DNA of 53,993 nt, taken from a virus. The translations under genes were made by a program, and so were the position numbers. The notes beneath the pieces were generated by a model. It worked only from the letters and a program-made list of their open reading frames with translations, was not told the DNA's origin and searched no databases. Every line of letters begins with the position of its first letter. Position 1 is the first letter of the stretch. The DNA is taken from positions 1-53,993 of the IMG/VR virus record IMGVR_UViG_3300027754_000120; one strand, given 5' to 3'. Below are positions 22,288 through 30,697 of the stretch, one piece after another.

Positions 22288-23682
22288 TTATCTTTTCTTG
22301 AGGCCGTGCCACATTGTGAAGCCAAGCTCGCCGACCACTTTGCGGGCGTGCTTGAATTTCAGGAGCGCCACGACTATTGGGTTTTTGTATTTAAGAAGGA
22401 ATCCGTATAGGGTCCCCTCATCGACGCAAGGTTCGCCTGTTGCTGTGCGCTTGCGCACTGGATAGCTAAGTCCCTTAATGAAGTATCCGGCGACCTGCTT
22501 TGGGCTACCGGGATTGAGTTGAAAGCCGGCCAGAATCGAGACGATGCGCCCGTATTGGGCGGCTGCGAATTCATGGACGCGCCTGTGTTCGAGGAGCTTG
22601 AGGCCGTTGACGGGTAGGCCGTGGAGGCTGGTGTAGAGATATGGGAAGATGGAGTCGTTGACTTGGCGGACGCTGGCGCACAGGCCCTCGTCGCCGCTTG
22701 CCTCCGCATAGGCCCACTGTGCTCGATGTATTGCGCGGAGCGTGGCAACATCTTTAGAATTATAGCGCAGCAGGGTGTCTTGCTGGGCCCATGAGCGCGG
22801 ATGCCAAGTGCCGCCTTCACTTTTGTGATAAGGTTCATTTATCCAGAGGGTTATGTTGTGGGCGAGGGACTTTTCGATTTCGGGATTTATGCGGTGGCCC
22901 ATCAGCATGGTGTCTTCGATGTCGGGGCCGAAGGGAATTCCGTGGTAGAGGGCGAGGAAGGGCAGGTCGAAGCCGGCGTTGTGGATTACGATTTTAGAGT
23001 CGCCAAGTCGGCGCGCCAGCGCTGCCAAGAATCCCAAAGCTCCGTTGCTTCTATCTCCGCGATAGTCGTAGATGACAACTGTGAAGACCGGCCCGTTGTC
23101 GTGCGCGAACGAGAGGCACTGGAGCGTGTTCGTGTCGGGGTGCGTTTCGATGTCGAGGTAGATTGTGCCTCCGCCGCCAACGCGCGCCAGAATCGCAGCA
23201 GCCGCATCGTTTGAGATGTGGTTAAACTCAGCTTGGGCGCCATAGTATTCGCGCGCAAAAAGCTTTTTACAGTCCGCGAGAAACCAGAAACGGAAATTAC
23301 GGCGCTGTGTTGGGGCGCTGTCTTTGCCGGTCGAGGCGGCCGAGGCGTCGTCGTCTTCGTCGTTGTCGCTTTCATAGTCTTTGAGGTCAACTGCATCTTG
23401 GGGCCAAATGGTGGCGACCAGCTTTTGCGGGCCGAGGTGCCAAACGTAGCCGCGCGCCGACAAGATTTCCTTACCGTGGATAAACGCGTCGAGCGATTCT
23501 TGGCCGGTCAGGATTATGTATTCGTAGGCGGGCTGCTTGGCACGGAACTCGGGCGCGTAGCACACATCGTAGTCGAGGCCGAGCGCCTCGTTGACAAGCT
23601 GCCGCGCCGGCCCGATCAGCACGCCCTTGTTGGCGATGTCAAAGCGGCTCGGGCGCGGCAGCACTACGAGGGTCTTAGCCAT
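22288..23682 (-). CDS. Family A DNA polymerase, N-terminal half (UDG-like domain, 3'-5' exonuclease, thumb)
   Basis: 464 residues. Residues 1 to about 100 resemble the uracil-DNA-glycosylase fold (IGPARQLVNEALG, IILTGQESLDAF, ARGYVW), but the usual catalytic HPS-like motif reads WPQ, so it may be inactive. An acidic linker follows (105-125). The exonuclease motifs are YLDIETH (D177, E179), HNAGFDLPF (H234 to D239) and YNSKD (Y307, D311). The thumb follows with LNPGSPKQVAGYF, and the protein ends shortly after KFKHARKVVGEL, just where motif-A palm sequence would begin. The palm half is the gene at 20207. Confidence 0.85.
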   Translation of the reverse strand: MAKTLVVLPRPSRFDIANKGVLIGPARQLVNEALGLDYDVCYAPEFRAKQPAYEYIILTGQESLDAFIHGKEILSARGYVWHLGPQKLVATIWPQDAVDLKDYESDNDEDDDASAASTGKDSAPTQRRNFRFWFLADCKKLFAREYYGAQAEFNHISNDAAAAILARVGGGGTIYLDIETHPDTNTLQCLSFAHDNGPVFTVVIYDYRGDRSNGALGFLAALARRLGDSKIVIHNAGFDLPFLALYHGIPFGPDIEDTMLMGHRINPEIEKSLAHNITLWINEPYHKSEGGTWHPRSWAQQDTLLRYNSKDVATLRAIHRAQWAYAEASGDEGLCASVRQVNDSIFPYLYTSLHGLPVNGLKLLEHRRVHEFAAAQYGRIVSILAGFQLNPGSPKQVAGYFIKGLSYPVRKRTATGEPCVDEGTLYGFLLKYKNPIVVALLKFKHARKVVGELGFTMWHGLKKR

Positions 23683-24316
23683 TGGTCAGGGCGGCCGAGA
23701 TTTTCTTGAGGTCGCGGGTCGAGGCGACGGGCCCGATGGGCTTGAGTATCGGGTCGAAGGCCGCCTTAGTCTCGGCCGCCTCGTTGCGGTTCAGGGCGTC
23801 GTGCGCCGAGAACTTGTCGCCGTAGCGCTGGCGCAGCTTGGTGATGTTGAGTTGCAGGATGCCGTCGGTCGGCATGTGGCCGTCACCGATGGCCACCGTG
23901 CGCTCGAAGATTTCGGCGGGCAGCGTTTTCCAGTAGTCGGGAAACGGGTCGGACTTCTTGACCGGCGTGCCATAGACGAGGGCCGCCTTGACGCGCGAGG
24001 CAAACAGTTCGCACAACTCATACACGGACTGGACGCCCTGCGGCGGATAGGGCGTGCGGCCGTTGGGCTTGAAGCCCAGTTCCTCGGCGGCCAGCGCGCT
24101 GAACCAGCACAGGTCGGACATCTCAAGGAGCGACTCTTGGTGCGCCTTGTTGCGGGCCAGCGACGATTGCAGTTCGAGCGCCTCGGTGGTCAGGCCGAGC
24201 GCCATGTGGAGCAGGCGCGCCGTGTTGTGGGGCGCCAGTGATTTGATGGTCAGGTCGGGATAGGTTCCCTCGGTGACTTTGGCTAGGGGCAGGTATGTTT
24301 CGTAGGTCAGTTTCAT
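23675..24316 (-). CDS. MazG-like nucleotide pyrophosphohydrolase
   Basis: 213 residues from the ATG at 24316, which follows a hairpin and T-rich tract. The helical core ALGLTTEALELQSSL with LLEMSDLCWFSALAAEELG has the ExxE...ExxD metal-binding pattern of all-alpha NTP pyrophosphatases. Such enzymes hydrolyse NTPs/dNTPs and may lower ppGpp-related signals during infection. The C-terminal half is variable. It overlaps the start of the polymerase N-half by 8 bases. Confidence 0.65.
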   Translation of the reverse strand: MKLTYETYLPLAKVTEGTYPDLTIKSLAPHNTARLLHMALGLTTEALELQSSLARNKAHQESLLEMSDLCWFSALAAEELGFKPNGRTPYPPQGVQSVYELCELFASRVKAALVYGTPVKKSDPFPDYWKTLPAEIFERTVAIGDGHMPTDGILQLNITKLRQRYGDKFSAHDALNRNEAAETKAAFDPILKPIGPVASTRDLKKISAALTNG

Positions 24317-24327
24317 AATGATTAACA

Positions 24328-24350
24328 GAAAGGGCAGCCCATTGCTGGGC
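24328..24350 (-). terminator. Weak hairpin with T-rich tail upstream of the MazG-like gene
   Basis: On the minus strand GCCCA-GCAA-TGGGC (24350-24337) is followed within a few bases by CTTTCTGTTAATCATT and the ATG. The short stem makes this doubtful as a terminator, but the hairpin-tract-ATG layout matches other starts in this genome. Confidence 0.4.
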
Positions 24351-24362
24351 GGCCGTGTTCTA

Positions 24363-24881
24363 TTAAGCAGCGAGTTCGCTAAGTTTCTTGGGCAGGCCGA
24401 CAATCCCGAAGGACGAGAAGTCGGCGCGCTCGAAGCCGCCGATGACCCGGCCCGCCGAGTCCTTGAGCGGGACGCCGTCTGGCCCGAGCATGGGTTCGGC
24501 CTTGGAAGACACGACCATTTCAAAGGTCATGCCCGGCAAGTAGCCGTCGGCGGCCGCCTGCATGTTTTCGATGTCCTCGGACTGCGAGCTTGCCACGTCG
24601 GGCAGCGGGACGCCCATCATTTCGAGGGCGCTGATTGTGTTGGCGAGCGCCTTGTCGCCGAAGGTCAAATACATGGTGCCTTCGATACCGGCGGTGTGGG
24701 ACATGGCGCCGTTGCCGTTCGTGACTTGTTCGGGCGAGAGAATCTGGACGTCGATCGCCAACATGGGCGCGCCGGTTTTCTTGCTGGGCGCGTTGACGAC
24801 TTTGGTGCAGAGGACTCGGTAGACAAGGCGCGGGACAAGGGGCGCTTTGGTGTCGGATGCTTTGGGTCTAGTGTAACTCAT
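24363..24881 (-). CDS. Possible single-stranded DNA-binding protein
   Basis: 172 residues. The beta-rich N-terminal half (LVYRVLCTKVVNAPSKKTGAP, LAIDVQILSP) and the partner genes (RecA-like ATPase, nuclease) fit an OB-fold single-stranded DNA-binding protein in the DUF669-like group, but there is no diagnostic motif. A weak sigma-54-like promoter lies upstream (24938). The leader GCACTACT before the ATG matches other starts on this strand. Confidence 0.4.
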   Translation of the reverse strand: MSYTRPKASDTKAPLVPRLVYRVLCTKVVNAPSKKTGAPMLAIDVQILSPEQVTNGNGAMSHTAGIEGTMYLTFGDKALANTISALEMMGVPLPDVASSQSEDIENMQAAADGYLPGMTFEMVVSSKAEPMLGPDGVPLKDSAGRVIGGFERADFSSFGIVGLPKKLSELAA

Positions 24882-24937
24882 AGTAGTGCATTACGGTTTT
24901 GGTTTATTACTCGCCCGTTGTGGGCCGAGAGTGTTGA

Positions 24938-24954
24938 AGCAGGTTGCGGGCCAA
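24938..24954 (-). promoter_or_regulatory. Weak sigma-54-like promoter upstream of the SSB-like gene
   Basis: On the minus strand TTGGCCCGCAACCTGCT. GG and GC are correctly spaced (24952-24951, 24940-24939), with two mismatches to the consensus (C for A in the -24 element, C for the first T of TTGC). It lies in the 81-base gap before the gene at 24881. Confidence 0.4.
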
Positions 24955-24962
24955 GTCGGGCG

Positions 24963-25697
24963 TCAGAGATACTTCTCCAGTTCCTTGTAGTCCTGCGGAA
25001 TAAAGTCGACGGCGGCCGGCTTCGGGATGCGCGCCGGCTCGAAGTTGCCGGGCCGCACGCGCCACTCGTAGTTGATCTTGCCGGGCACCTTGGCGTCCTT
25101 GTTGCGGCACGCCTGCATGACGATTGGGAAATAGCCGGGCATCTTCTCGCCGATCTGGCCCATGAGCGCCGGCTTGATTTGGCCCATGATGTCGCCCTTG
25201 TCGTTGCGCTCCTGCTGCTGGTGCGCAATGAAAACCACGTTGGCCGCGCAGCCGACCAGCATGGTGAACAGGGTGTCGAAGTAGTTGAGGCGGGTGCGGA
25301 ACATGGCGAAGCCGTCGAGCCCGCCGTCCTTGCCGCGCGGCTGAGGCTCGAACTTCTCTTGCGCATTATACCACGTCTCTATGCGGGTCAGGCTGTCGAG
25401 GATAATTGTGGTGTTGGCGGGCAGCGTCTGTGCTAGGTCGGCCAAGATGACGAGCAGCACGTCGCGGCGGTTGGCAACCTCCTTGACCATGCGCGGCTTG
25501 ATCTTGTCGACGAAGGTGTCGTCCCACATGGGGATGACGTTGGGCGTGCCGACGGGCAGGTTGTTGTCGAAGTCGACAATGTAGGGCGCCGGGAATGTGC
25601 GGGCGCCGGTGGTCTTGCCGGTGATCGGCGGGCCGTAGATCAGCACCATGGACTTGCGCGCCGTGGTGGTTGTGGTGTATTTGGTTATGTCAATCAT
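24963..25697 (-). CDS. RecA-like ATPase, Sak4-type recombination protein
   Basis: 244 residues. Walker A GPPITGKTT (22-30), Walker B TTIILDSLT near 100, and a sensor-like VFIAHQQQ. The compact size (a single RecA core, no C-terminal domain) fits phage Sak4-like single-strand annealing/recombination ATPases. It is adjacent to a Cas4-like nuclease and an SSB-like gene, the usual partners of such recombinases. The start overlaps nothing (3 bases after the nuclease stop). Confidence 0.7.
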   Translation of the reverse strand: MIDITKYTTTTTARKSMVLIYGPPITGKTTGARTFPAPYIVDFDNNLPVGTPNVIPMWDDTFVDKIKPRMVKEVANRRDVLLVILADLAQTLPANTTIILDSLTRIETWYNAQEKFEPQPRGKDGGLDGFAMFRTRLNYFDTLFTMLVGCAANVVFIAHQQQERNDKGDIMGQIKPALMGQIGEKMPGYFPIVMQACRNKDAKVPGKINYEWRVRPGNFEPARIPKPAAVDFIPQDYKELEKYL

Positions 25698-25700
25698 AGG

Positions 25701-26585
25701 TCAGAAGGTCGCTGGGTCATAGGGCACTACCTTAAATTGCTGGCGCGCCTGCTCGTGCGCGGTGTCGTTTTCGGCGAAGCACAAGTTGACAAAGTCGCAC
25801 TTGTTGCAGGTGTCGTTGAGCATGCCGGTCGGCTGCGGATTGTGCCACGCGGGCAAGATCACTTGCGCGATGTGCTCGGAGAGTAGGCCCTCGAAGGCTT
25901 GGAGTTCGGTGGCCGCCATCATGATGGGCGTGCCCATCACCCACACGGGCGGCGTGGCGCTGAGCAGCACGGCGCCGATGCGCAAGAACACGTTGGCGCG
26001 CTGCGTTTGGTTGGCGACCGTGATGTCGAAGATGTCGTAGGCGAAGCGCCAAGCGGCCCACAGATAGAAGCGCATCTGCACCGAGACGCGGTAGTCCGCA
26101 AAGATCTCTTGGCGCTTCCACTTGCGCGACGTTTTCCAGTCGGTGATTTCGACGGCGCCATCGGCATACATGGACACCACGTCCATTGTGCCGCACACGT
26201 AGATGTCATACTGGGTGCCCTCGTAAACGACGGAGCGCCAGTAGACTTTGAACTTGTGCTCGACGTAGGCCTTGGCCTCGTGACGGTAGGGCGTCACGAT
26301 GTGGGCGGGCATGGCCATGCACGCCTTGGCGAGGCGCGCCGTGTCGTTGCCGGTGTAGCTGGCGCACGCCACTTGCAGGCCGGCGCCGGGGTCGCCGCCA
26401 TTGAGCATGTGCTCGGCGAAGCGGTGGACCGCCTTGCCAAACAGGAGTGCCTCATGCGACTCGGTCGACTGGAGCCCTTCGCACACCTTGAAGTTGTAGT
26501 TGCGCTGGCAGTGGGAGAACTTGAGCGACGAGGCGTTGAGCAGAATCGTGCGCGTGGGCAGGTCGGTTTTGGGAGGGATGGTCAT
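25701..26585 (-). CDS. PD-(D/E)XK nuclease, Cas4/RecB-like
   Basis: 294 residues. LLFGKAVHRFAEHML carries the histidine of motif I, GTMDVV the aspartate of motif II, and EITDWKTSRKW the ExK of motif III, followed by the QMRFYLW motif. Cys in SHCQRNY near the start and CNKCDFVNLC near the end could bind an iron-sulfur cluster as in Cas4. Expected to act as an exonuclease that makes single-stranded ends for the neighbouring recombinase. The start overlaps the next small gene by ATGA. Confidence 0.8.
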   Translation of the reverse strand: MTIPPKTDLPTRTILLNASSLKFSHCQRNYNFKVCEGLQSTESHEALLFGKAVHRFAEHMLNGGDPGAGLQVACASYTGNDTARLAKACMAMPAHIVTPYRHEAKAYVEHKFKVYWRSVVYEGTQYDIYVCGTMDVVSMYADGAVEITDWKTSRKWKRQEIFADYRVSVQMRFYLWAAWRFAYDIFDITVANQTQRANVFLRIGAVLLSATPPVWVMGTPIMMAATELQAFEGLLSEHIAQVILPAWHNPQPTGMLNDTCNKCDFVNLCFAENDTAHEQARQQFKVVPYDPATF

Positions 26586-26803
26586 AGTAGTGCTTTCAAA
26601 CTTACCTTCTTGTTCTTGGCGCGCAGGGCTTCAAGCTGCGCCTTGATTTCGTCGCAGGCGCCCGACGTGTCCGTCTCGATTAGGCCCGCTATGTTGCCGG
26701 GCCGCGTGAGCGGGAAGTATTTGCTGAGGTGCGCTTCGAGTTCGGCGTCCGTCAGTTGGGCGATGCTGGCGGTCGGCATGTCGAGCAGTTCTTCGATGGT
26801 CAT
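26582..26803 (-). CDS. Small acidic helical protein
   Basis: 73 residues from the ATG at 26803. Leu/Glu/Ala-rich (TIEELLDMPTASIAQLTDAELEAHL, cut here to motif length TDAELEAHL) with a basic C-terminus (AKNKKVSLKALL). It overlaps the nuclease start by ATGA and the upstream gene's stop by 4 bases, so it is embedded in the operon. No family recognised. Confidence 0.5.
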   Translation of the reverse strand: MTIEELLDMPTASIAQLTDAELEAHLSKYFPLTRPGNIAGLIETDTSGACDEIKAQLEALRAKNKKVSLKALL

Positions 26804-27396
26804 GGCTGGTCTTTCGTGTCGCCGAGCAGTAGGTTCTTGGGGTAGTGGACCACCATGACATGGTGCCGCTTGGCCACACCGCAATAGCCGCGCTCTTCGA
26901 GTTCGCGGATTTTGGTTTGGAACCATTCGAGGTTCTCGTCGCTGAGGCGCAGGCCGTCGCGCTCCCACTTTTGGCGCAGCGGCTTGATCGCCTCGACCCA
27001 GCCGAGCAGGTCGGCGCGCATCTCTAGGCCGTCGGTGTCTTCGGCGCTCTTGATCGTGGCGATCGGGTCGTGAATCAGCTCGATGTCGAGGCTGTTGTGC
27101 CTCGTGCAGATACGCACCTTGGGCGCGATGTCCGCGAAGTAGGCGCGCACCTCGGCGGGCTCGGCATTCTCGGCCAGCCATTGCAGGCCGTAGCGCAGCT
27201 TCGAGGCGAGCGTGCCCGACGAGACGCCGGTGCCGTGCGCCGACATGGTGAGCGGCAAGAAGTTGTTGGTCTTGCTCCAGCTTTCGACGACGCGCGCGGC
27301 AAACTTGCCCGCGTCCGGCGAGTAGTAGTTGTGCTTGCGCGACGGTGTTTTTTGTAGTAACTCAGAGAACTTTGCTAAACTAATTGGGTCAGGCAT
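26800..27396 (-). CDS. Hypothetical protein
   Basis: 198 residues, soluble, no recognised motif. A helical charged region (EAIKPLRQKWERDGLRLSDE) and a basic N-terminus (SRKHNYYSPDAGKF). It follows the sigma-54 activator gene by 36 bases; that gap holds a weak sigma-54-like promoter whose predicted start would fall at or next to this ATG. Confidence 0.5.
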   Translation of the reverse strand: MPDPISLAKFSELLQKTPSRKHNYYSPDAGKFAARVVESWSKTNNFLPLTMSAHGTGVSSGTLASKLRYGLQWLAENAEPAEVRAYFADIAPKVRICTRHNSLDIELIHDPIATIKSAEDTDGLEMRADLLGWVEAIKPLRQKWERDGLRLSDENLEWFQTKIRELEERGYCGVAKRHHVMVVHYPKNLLLGDTKDQP

Positions 27397-27406
27397 AAGT
27401 AAGGTA

Positions 27407-27423
27407 AGCAGGTATTGTGCCGA
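27407..27423 (-). promoter_or_regulatory. Weak sigma-54-like promoter behind the activator gene
   Basis: On the minus strand TCGGCACAATACCTGCT: GGCAC and GC are correctly spaced, with mismatches at the first T of the -24 element, at the G after CAC, and at the first T of TTGC. The predicted start, about 12 bases on, coincides with the ATG at 27396, so any transcript would be leaderless. Treat as tentative. Confidence 0.35.
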
Positions 27424-27432
27424 AGTTGCGGA

Positions 27433-28257
27433 TTAACAGTTGTCGCCGATCGCCGGGTTGATGCCGTCGGCGCCCACGCCAAAGACGCGGCGCTGGAGAA
27501 TCCAGTTTTCAAGGGCGCGCACGTTGCCGCCCGAGTTGATGATCGCGTCGGGCACGTGGGTCACGGTCTCGTCGTCGTCCGTCGTGATGTGGTCGGCGAT
27601 CAGGATGGCGTCGTCGGGCCGGGCGCTTAGCGGGTAGGTGCTCAGCGTGATGGCGCTGATGCGGTAATATAAGTCCTCGCGGAAGCGGTGGTCGGCGACC
27701 TCGACTTGCAGATTGCGGTTGGTCGCAAACACGAAGCGGCACATGATAGGGACTTCGTGGTCGTGGCCGACAGGCAAGACGCGCTTCTCCTGAATGACGC
27801 GGAGCAGCTTGGCCTGCTGGTTGAGAGGCAGTTCGCCTATCTCGTCGAAGAACACAACGCCGTCGCGCGCCGTGACGAGGATGCCCGGCTTGTCGGACGC
27901 GGCGCCCGTGAAGCTGCCGCGCTTGTGCCCGAACAGGAGCGACTCAAACAGCGTGTCGACCAGCCCGGCGCAGTTGACCGGGAAGAACGCGGCGTCGGAC
28001 CTGTTGCCCAGCATCATGCGCGCAATCATTTCCTTGCCTGTGCCGGACGGGCCGGTGATCAAGACGGGCTCGGCGCGGAAGGCGATCAGCTTGGCGCACG
28101 CGATCAGCTGCTGCGAGGGCGGGTGGTTTGTGATGTAGCAGTCTGCGCGCCGGGCGAGCGCGGACTTGAGGATGTTCGCCGCGAACGCGGCCGGCATGGC
28201 GGCCAGCGCCTGTGACTGGAGGTCGACTTCGTGTGGTAGTAGGTGGGCTAGTTTCAT
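27433..28257 (-). CDS. Sigma-54 transcription activator (AAA+ domain only)
   Basis: 274 residues. Walker A GPSGTGKE (69-76), the sigma-54-contacting loop GSFTGA (114-119; GAFTGA in most relatives), Walker B FFDEIGELP (136-144), sensor I FVFATNRNL, arginine-finger region FREDLYYR (192-199) and sensor II GNVRALEN (244-251) are all present. These define bacterial enhancer-binding proteins, which remodel RNA polymerase-sigma-54 by ATP hydrolysis. It has no N-terminal receiver or GAF domain and no C-terminal Fis-type helix-turn-helix; the chain ends about 20 residues after sensor II. It would therefore act constitutively and from solution. Perfect sigma-54 promoters elsewhere in the genome are its likely targets. 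Confidence 0.92.
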   Translation of the reverse strand: MKLAHLLPHEVDLQSQALAAMPAAFAANILKSALARRADCYITNHPPSQQLIACAKLIAFRAEPVLITGPSGTGKEMIARMMLGNRSDAAFFPVNCAGLVDTLFESLLFGHKRGSFTGAASDKPGILVTARDGVVFFDEIGELPLNQQAKLLRVIQEKRVLPVGHDHEVPIMCRFVFATNRNLQVEVADHRFREDLYYRISAITLSTYPLSARPDDAILIADHITTDDDETVTHVPDAIINSGGNVRALENWILQRRVFGVGADGINPAIGDNC

Positions 28258-28263
28258 AGGCGG

Positions 28264-30414
28264 TCAGTCTTCCTCGCCGACGAGTTCTTCAATGAGCGCG
28301 TCGGCGTCAAAGTTGTCGGGCGTGTCCTCTGTGTTCTCGCCGGTCGACAAGTCAGCCTGCGTGATGGCGGGCGCGGCCGCGGTCGAGTCGACGAGCAGGT
28401 CGATGCAGTCCTCGACGAACTCGTCGGCGCCCTGCGTTGCGGCGCGGACCGACTTGATCTTCTTGTCGAGGCGCGGCGCCACGTGGTTGGCCACGATGGT
28501 GTCCTTGAAGAACACGATGTGCTGGCGCACGTCGCTCAGGGTCGCCACGCGCATTAGGCGGAAGAGCGCCTGCATAAATTCCTCGGCCCAATAGCAGATG
28601 GTGAAGAAGCCTTCGCGCGCCCGGACGCCCTCGACTTGCTGGTCGAGGTCCACGCCCACGCCGCCGGCGCTCAGCGTGAAGATGCAATACTCGGTGTCGC
28701 CGTTCTGGAAGCGGTCGATCTCGTTCTGGCGCTGCTCAAGCGACTGCTTGTCGAGGCGCAAGGTGATGAGCTCGCTGTGCCGCACGTTCTGTTGGTCCTC
28801 GCTCTCGTCGAAGCGCGCCTGCTCTTTGGCCCAGCGCAGGTATTTGCGCACGGCGGTCTTCTCGTCGGCCGTCATCTTGTCGGGCTCCTGATAGAAGCGC
28901 ATGAGGTAGTTACCTATGTCGTCCATGATAGCCGGCCCGACCTTGCGCGTGATGGACTCGCGGTTGATGATCTGGTCGCCGCCCCAGATCACCGAGATTT
29001 TGTTGCGCGGCACGCCGTGCTCGAAGACCAGCAGGCGCGTGATCTCCTTGATGGCGTCCTGCGTGGTCACGCCGCACACGGGCGCGAAGCCCTTGGCGTG
29101 GCTGGCGACCATGAGGTCCGCGAACACCGGGCACTTGATGCGCTCTTCGGCATGGCGCTTCTTGAGGAAGACGGTCATCTTGTTGATGTCGCCGTCCTTG
29201 CCTTGGCGCCGGCGCTCCTCGTCGTAGCGCGCCATGGTCGCGTCGTAGTAGGCGCGCTGCTCGGGCGACTTGAAGTCGACGAGGATGACATCGTTGTAGG
29301 CGCGCACCGTGCGCGGGTCGCGCGGCGGGATGACGTAGCAGTCATTGAACTCCTTACGGAATTCTTTCATGGCCGCCTCGGAGTTGGCGCTCGGGGCCAC
29401 GCCCGCCCGGGCCGCGATGGCGCGGGCCATTGACGGGAACGTCTCACGCGTGATAGGCTCGCCGGCCCACTGGCGCCCGGTCGCGATGCAGAAAATCCAT
29501 GTGTCGTTCACGGTGACCCACGGCGTGGCGCTCATGAAGATGAACACGCTGCCGCACTCGACGCCCTTGCGCACTAGCGCCTCAAGGTATTTGGACTTCT
29601 GGCTGCCGGGCTTTTTGTAGTCTTGGCACTCGTCGATGATGATGATCGCGGGCGGGATGAGTATGTAGTTGAGGCGCTTGACCGGCTGGCCGTAGGACAT
29701 CACGGTCTCTTCGCGGAAGAAGTGCTTATACTCCTTGGCGCCCCACTGTGTGTGCGACACGACGGCGATCGAGCGGTCGATGTTGGCCACGCCGCACGCC
29801 CGGCCGCGCCGCGTCATGTTGATCACGACGGTCGCCTTGGTGTCGAAGAACGCTTGGTTGATGGGCACCTTAGCGATCGGGTGCCCGAAGAATTCGTTCT
29901 TCTGCCAGTGGTCAATGAGATACCAGCCGATGACCGACTTACCCTCGCCGCCCTCAAGCGGCACGACCACGGCCTGCGTGTCGCCCGAGCGCAGCCGCTC
30001 GACACAGGCGTCGATGGCCTTGGCTTGGCGCGGCCGGAGTTTGAAGCGGCCGAACTGGCGCACGGCGGACTTGGTCTCGGCGGCCACGAACTTGGTGGAC
30101 ACCTCGGCCACTTCCTTGCGGCGCTCCATCTCTTCGGCCTTGAAGCGCGCGGCCGCCGTGCTGACCCACACAGTCAAGAAGGACTTGAGCGCGAGGAACG
30201 AGAGCGGCTGGGCCGTGATCATGGGCGGCGGCGAGCAGACCGCCAGTGCGCTCCACTCTTTGAGCGCGCCCGTTTTATACTCTAGCTCGAACCGCTTGGC
30301 GCGGTCGGCGCACTGTGTCTGGTAGGCTTTGGCGGCCGAGTCGAGGGCGCGCGACTGGTGTTCACCGTCGAGCGACTTGAGCAGGCCGCGCAAGTTAACT
30401 GGCTTTTGGTCCAT
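28264..30414 (-). CDS. SF2-type helicase
   Basis: About 716 residues from the ATG at 30414 (an in-frame ATG at 30528 would overlap the upstream gene heavily). RPRQAKAIDACVERL (Q motif-like), motif I PLEGGEGKSVI, motif II IIIDECQD, motif III MSATPW, and C-terminal motifs ISVIWGGDQ, TLSAGGVGVDL and QALFRLMRV (QxxxRxxR-like). A strongly acidic tail (EELVGEED). Probably an ATP-dependent DNA helicase in replication or recombination. It overlaps the 100-residue gene by 20 bases. Confidence 0.75.
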   Translation of the reverse strand: MDQKPVNLRGLLKSLDGEHQSRALDSAAKAYQTQCADRAKRFELEYKTGALKEWSALAVCSPPPMITAQPLSFLALKSFLTVWVSTAAARFKAEEMERRKEVAEVSTKFVAAETKSAVRQFGRFKLRPRQAKAIDACVERLRSGDTQAVVVPLEGGEGKSVIGWYLIDHWQKNEFFGHPIAKVPINQAFFDTKATVVINMTRRGRACGVANIDRSIAVVSHTQWGAKEYKHFFREETVMSYGQPVKRLNYILIPPAIIIIDECQDYKKPGSQKSKYLEALVRKGVECGSVFIFMSATPWVTVNDTWIFCIATGRQWAGEPITRETFPSMARAIAARAGVAPSANSEAAMKEFRKEFNDCYVIPPRDPRTVRAYNDVILVDFKSPEQRAYYDATMARYDEERRRQGKDGDINKMTVFLKKRHAEERIKCPVFADLMVASHAKGFAPVCGVTTQDAIKEITRLLVFEHGVPRNKISVIWGGDQIINRESITRKVGPAIMDDIGNYLMRFYQEPDKMTADEKTAVRKYLRWAKEQARFDESEDQQNVRHSELITLRLDKQSLEQRQNEIDRFQNGDTEYCIFTLSAGGVGVDLDQQVEGVRAREGFFTICYWAEEFMQALFRLMRVATLSDVRQHIVFFKDTIVANHVAPRLDKKIKSVRAATQGADEFVEDCIDLLVDSTAAAPAITQADLSTGENTEDTPDNFDADALIEELVGEED

Positions 30415-30697
30415 TGGATTTCGGGGTATTGAGTTGCTTGATAATCTCGCCGGGGTTTTGGCCGGCGGCGGCGGCAGCAGTGAAGAGTGCCATGACACAG
30501 GCGTCGGCGCACTTCTTCTGGTGTGCATCTTCCTCGGCCATGTGGCCGTGGTGTTTTTCGAGGGCGCGCTGGGCCGCCTCGGACTTGGCCTGCAGGACTA
30601 GCTCAGCCTTGTTCAGCTTCGCCCTGATCGTCTGCGCCGCTGTCCGCTGGCGCTTGTAGTTCTTGATTGCTTGTTTCAGTTCCGGTGGGTGCTTCAT
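30395..30697 (-). CDS. Small helical protein
   Basis: 100 residues, Lys/Ala/Gln/Glu-rich coiled-coil (KQAIKNYKRQRTAAQ, AAQRALEKHHGHMAEE) and a short hydrophobic stretch (CVMALFTAAAAAG). It overlaps both neighbours (95 bases with the upstream gene, 20 with the helicase), so it is tightly coupled. Unknown function. Confidence 0.5.
   Translation of the reverse strand: MKHPPELKQAIKNYKRQRTAAQTIRAKLNKAELVLQAKSEAAQRALEKHHGHMAEEDAHQKKCADACVMALFTAAAAAGQNPGEIIKQLNTPKSNGPKAS

Noticed and set aside
24318-25436. Rightward frame of 372 codons opposite replication genes
   Set aside because: Shadow frame; the leftward genes have recognisable motifs.
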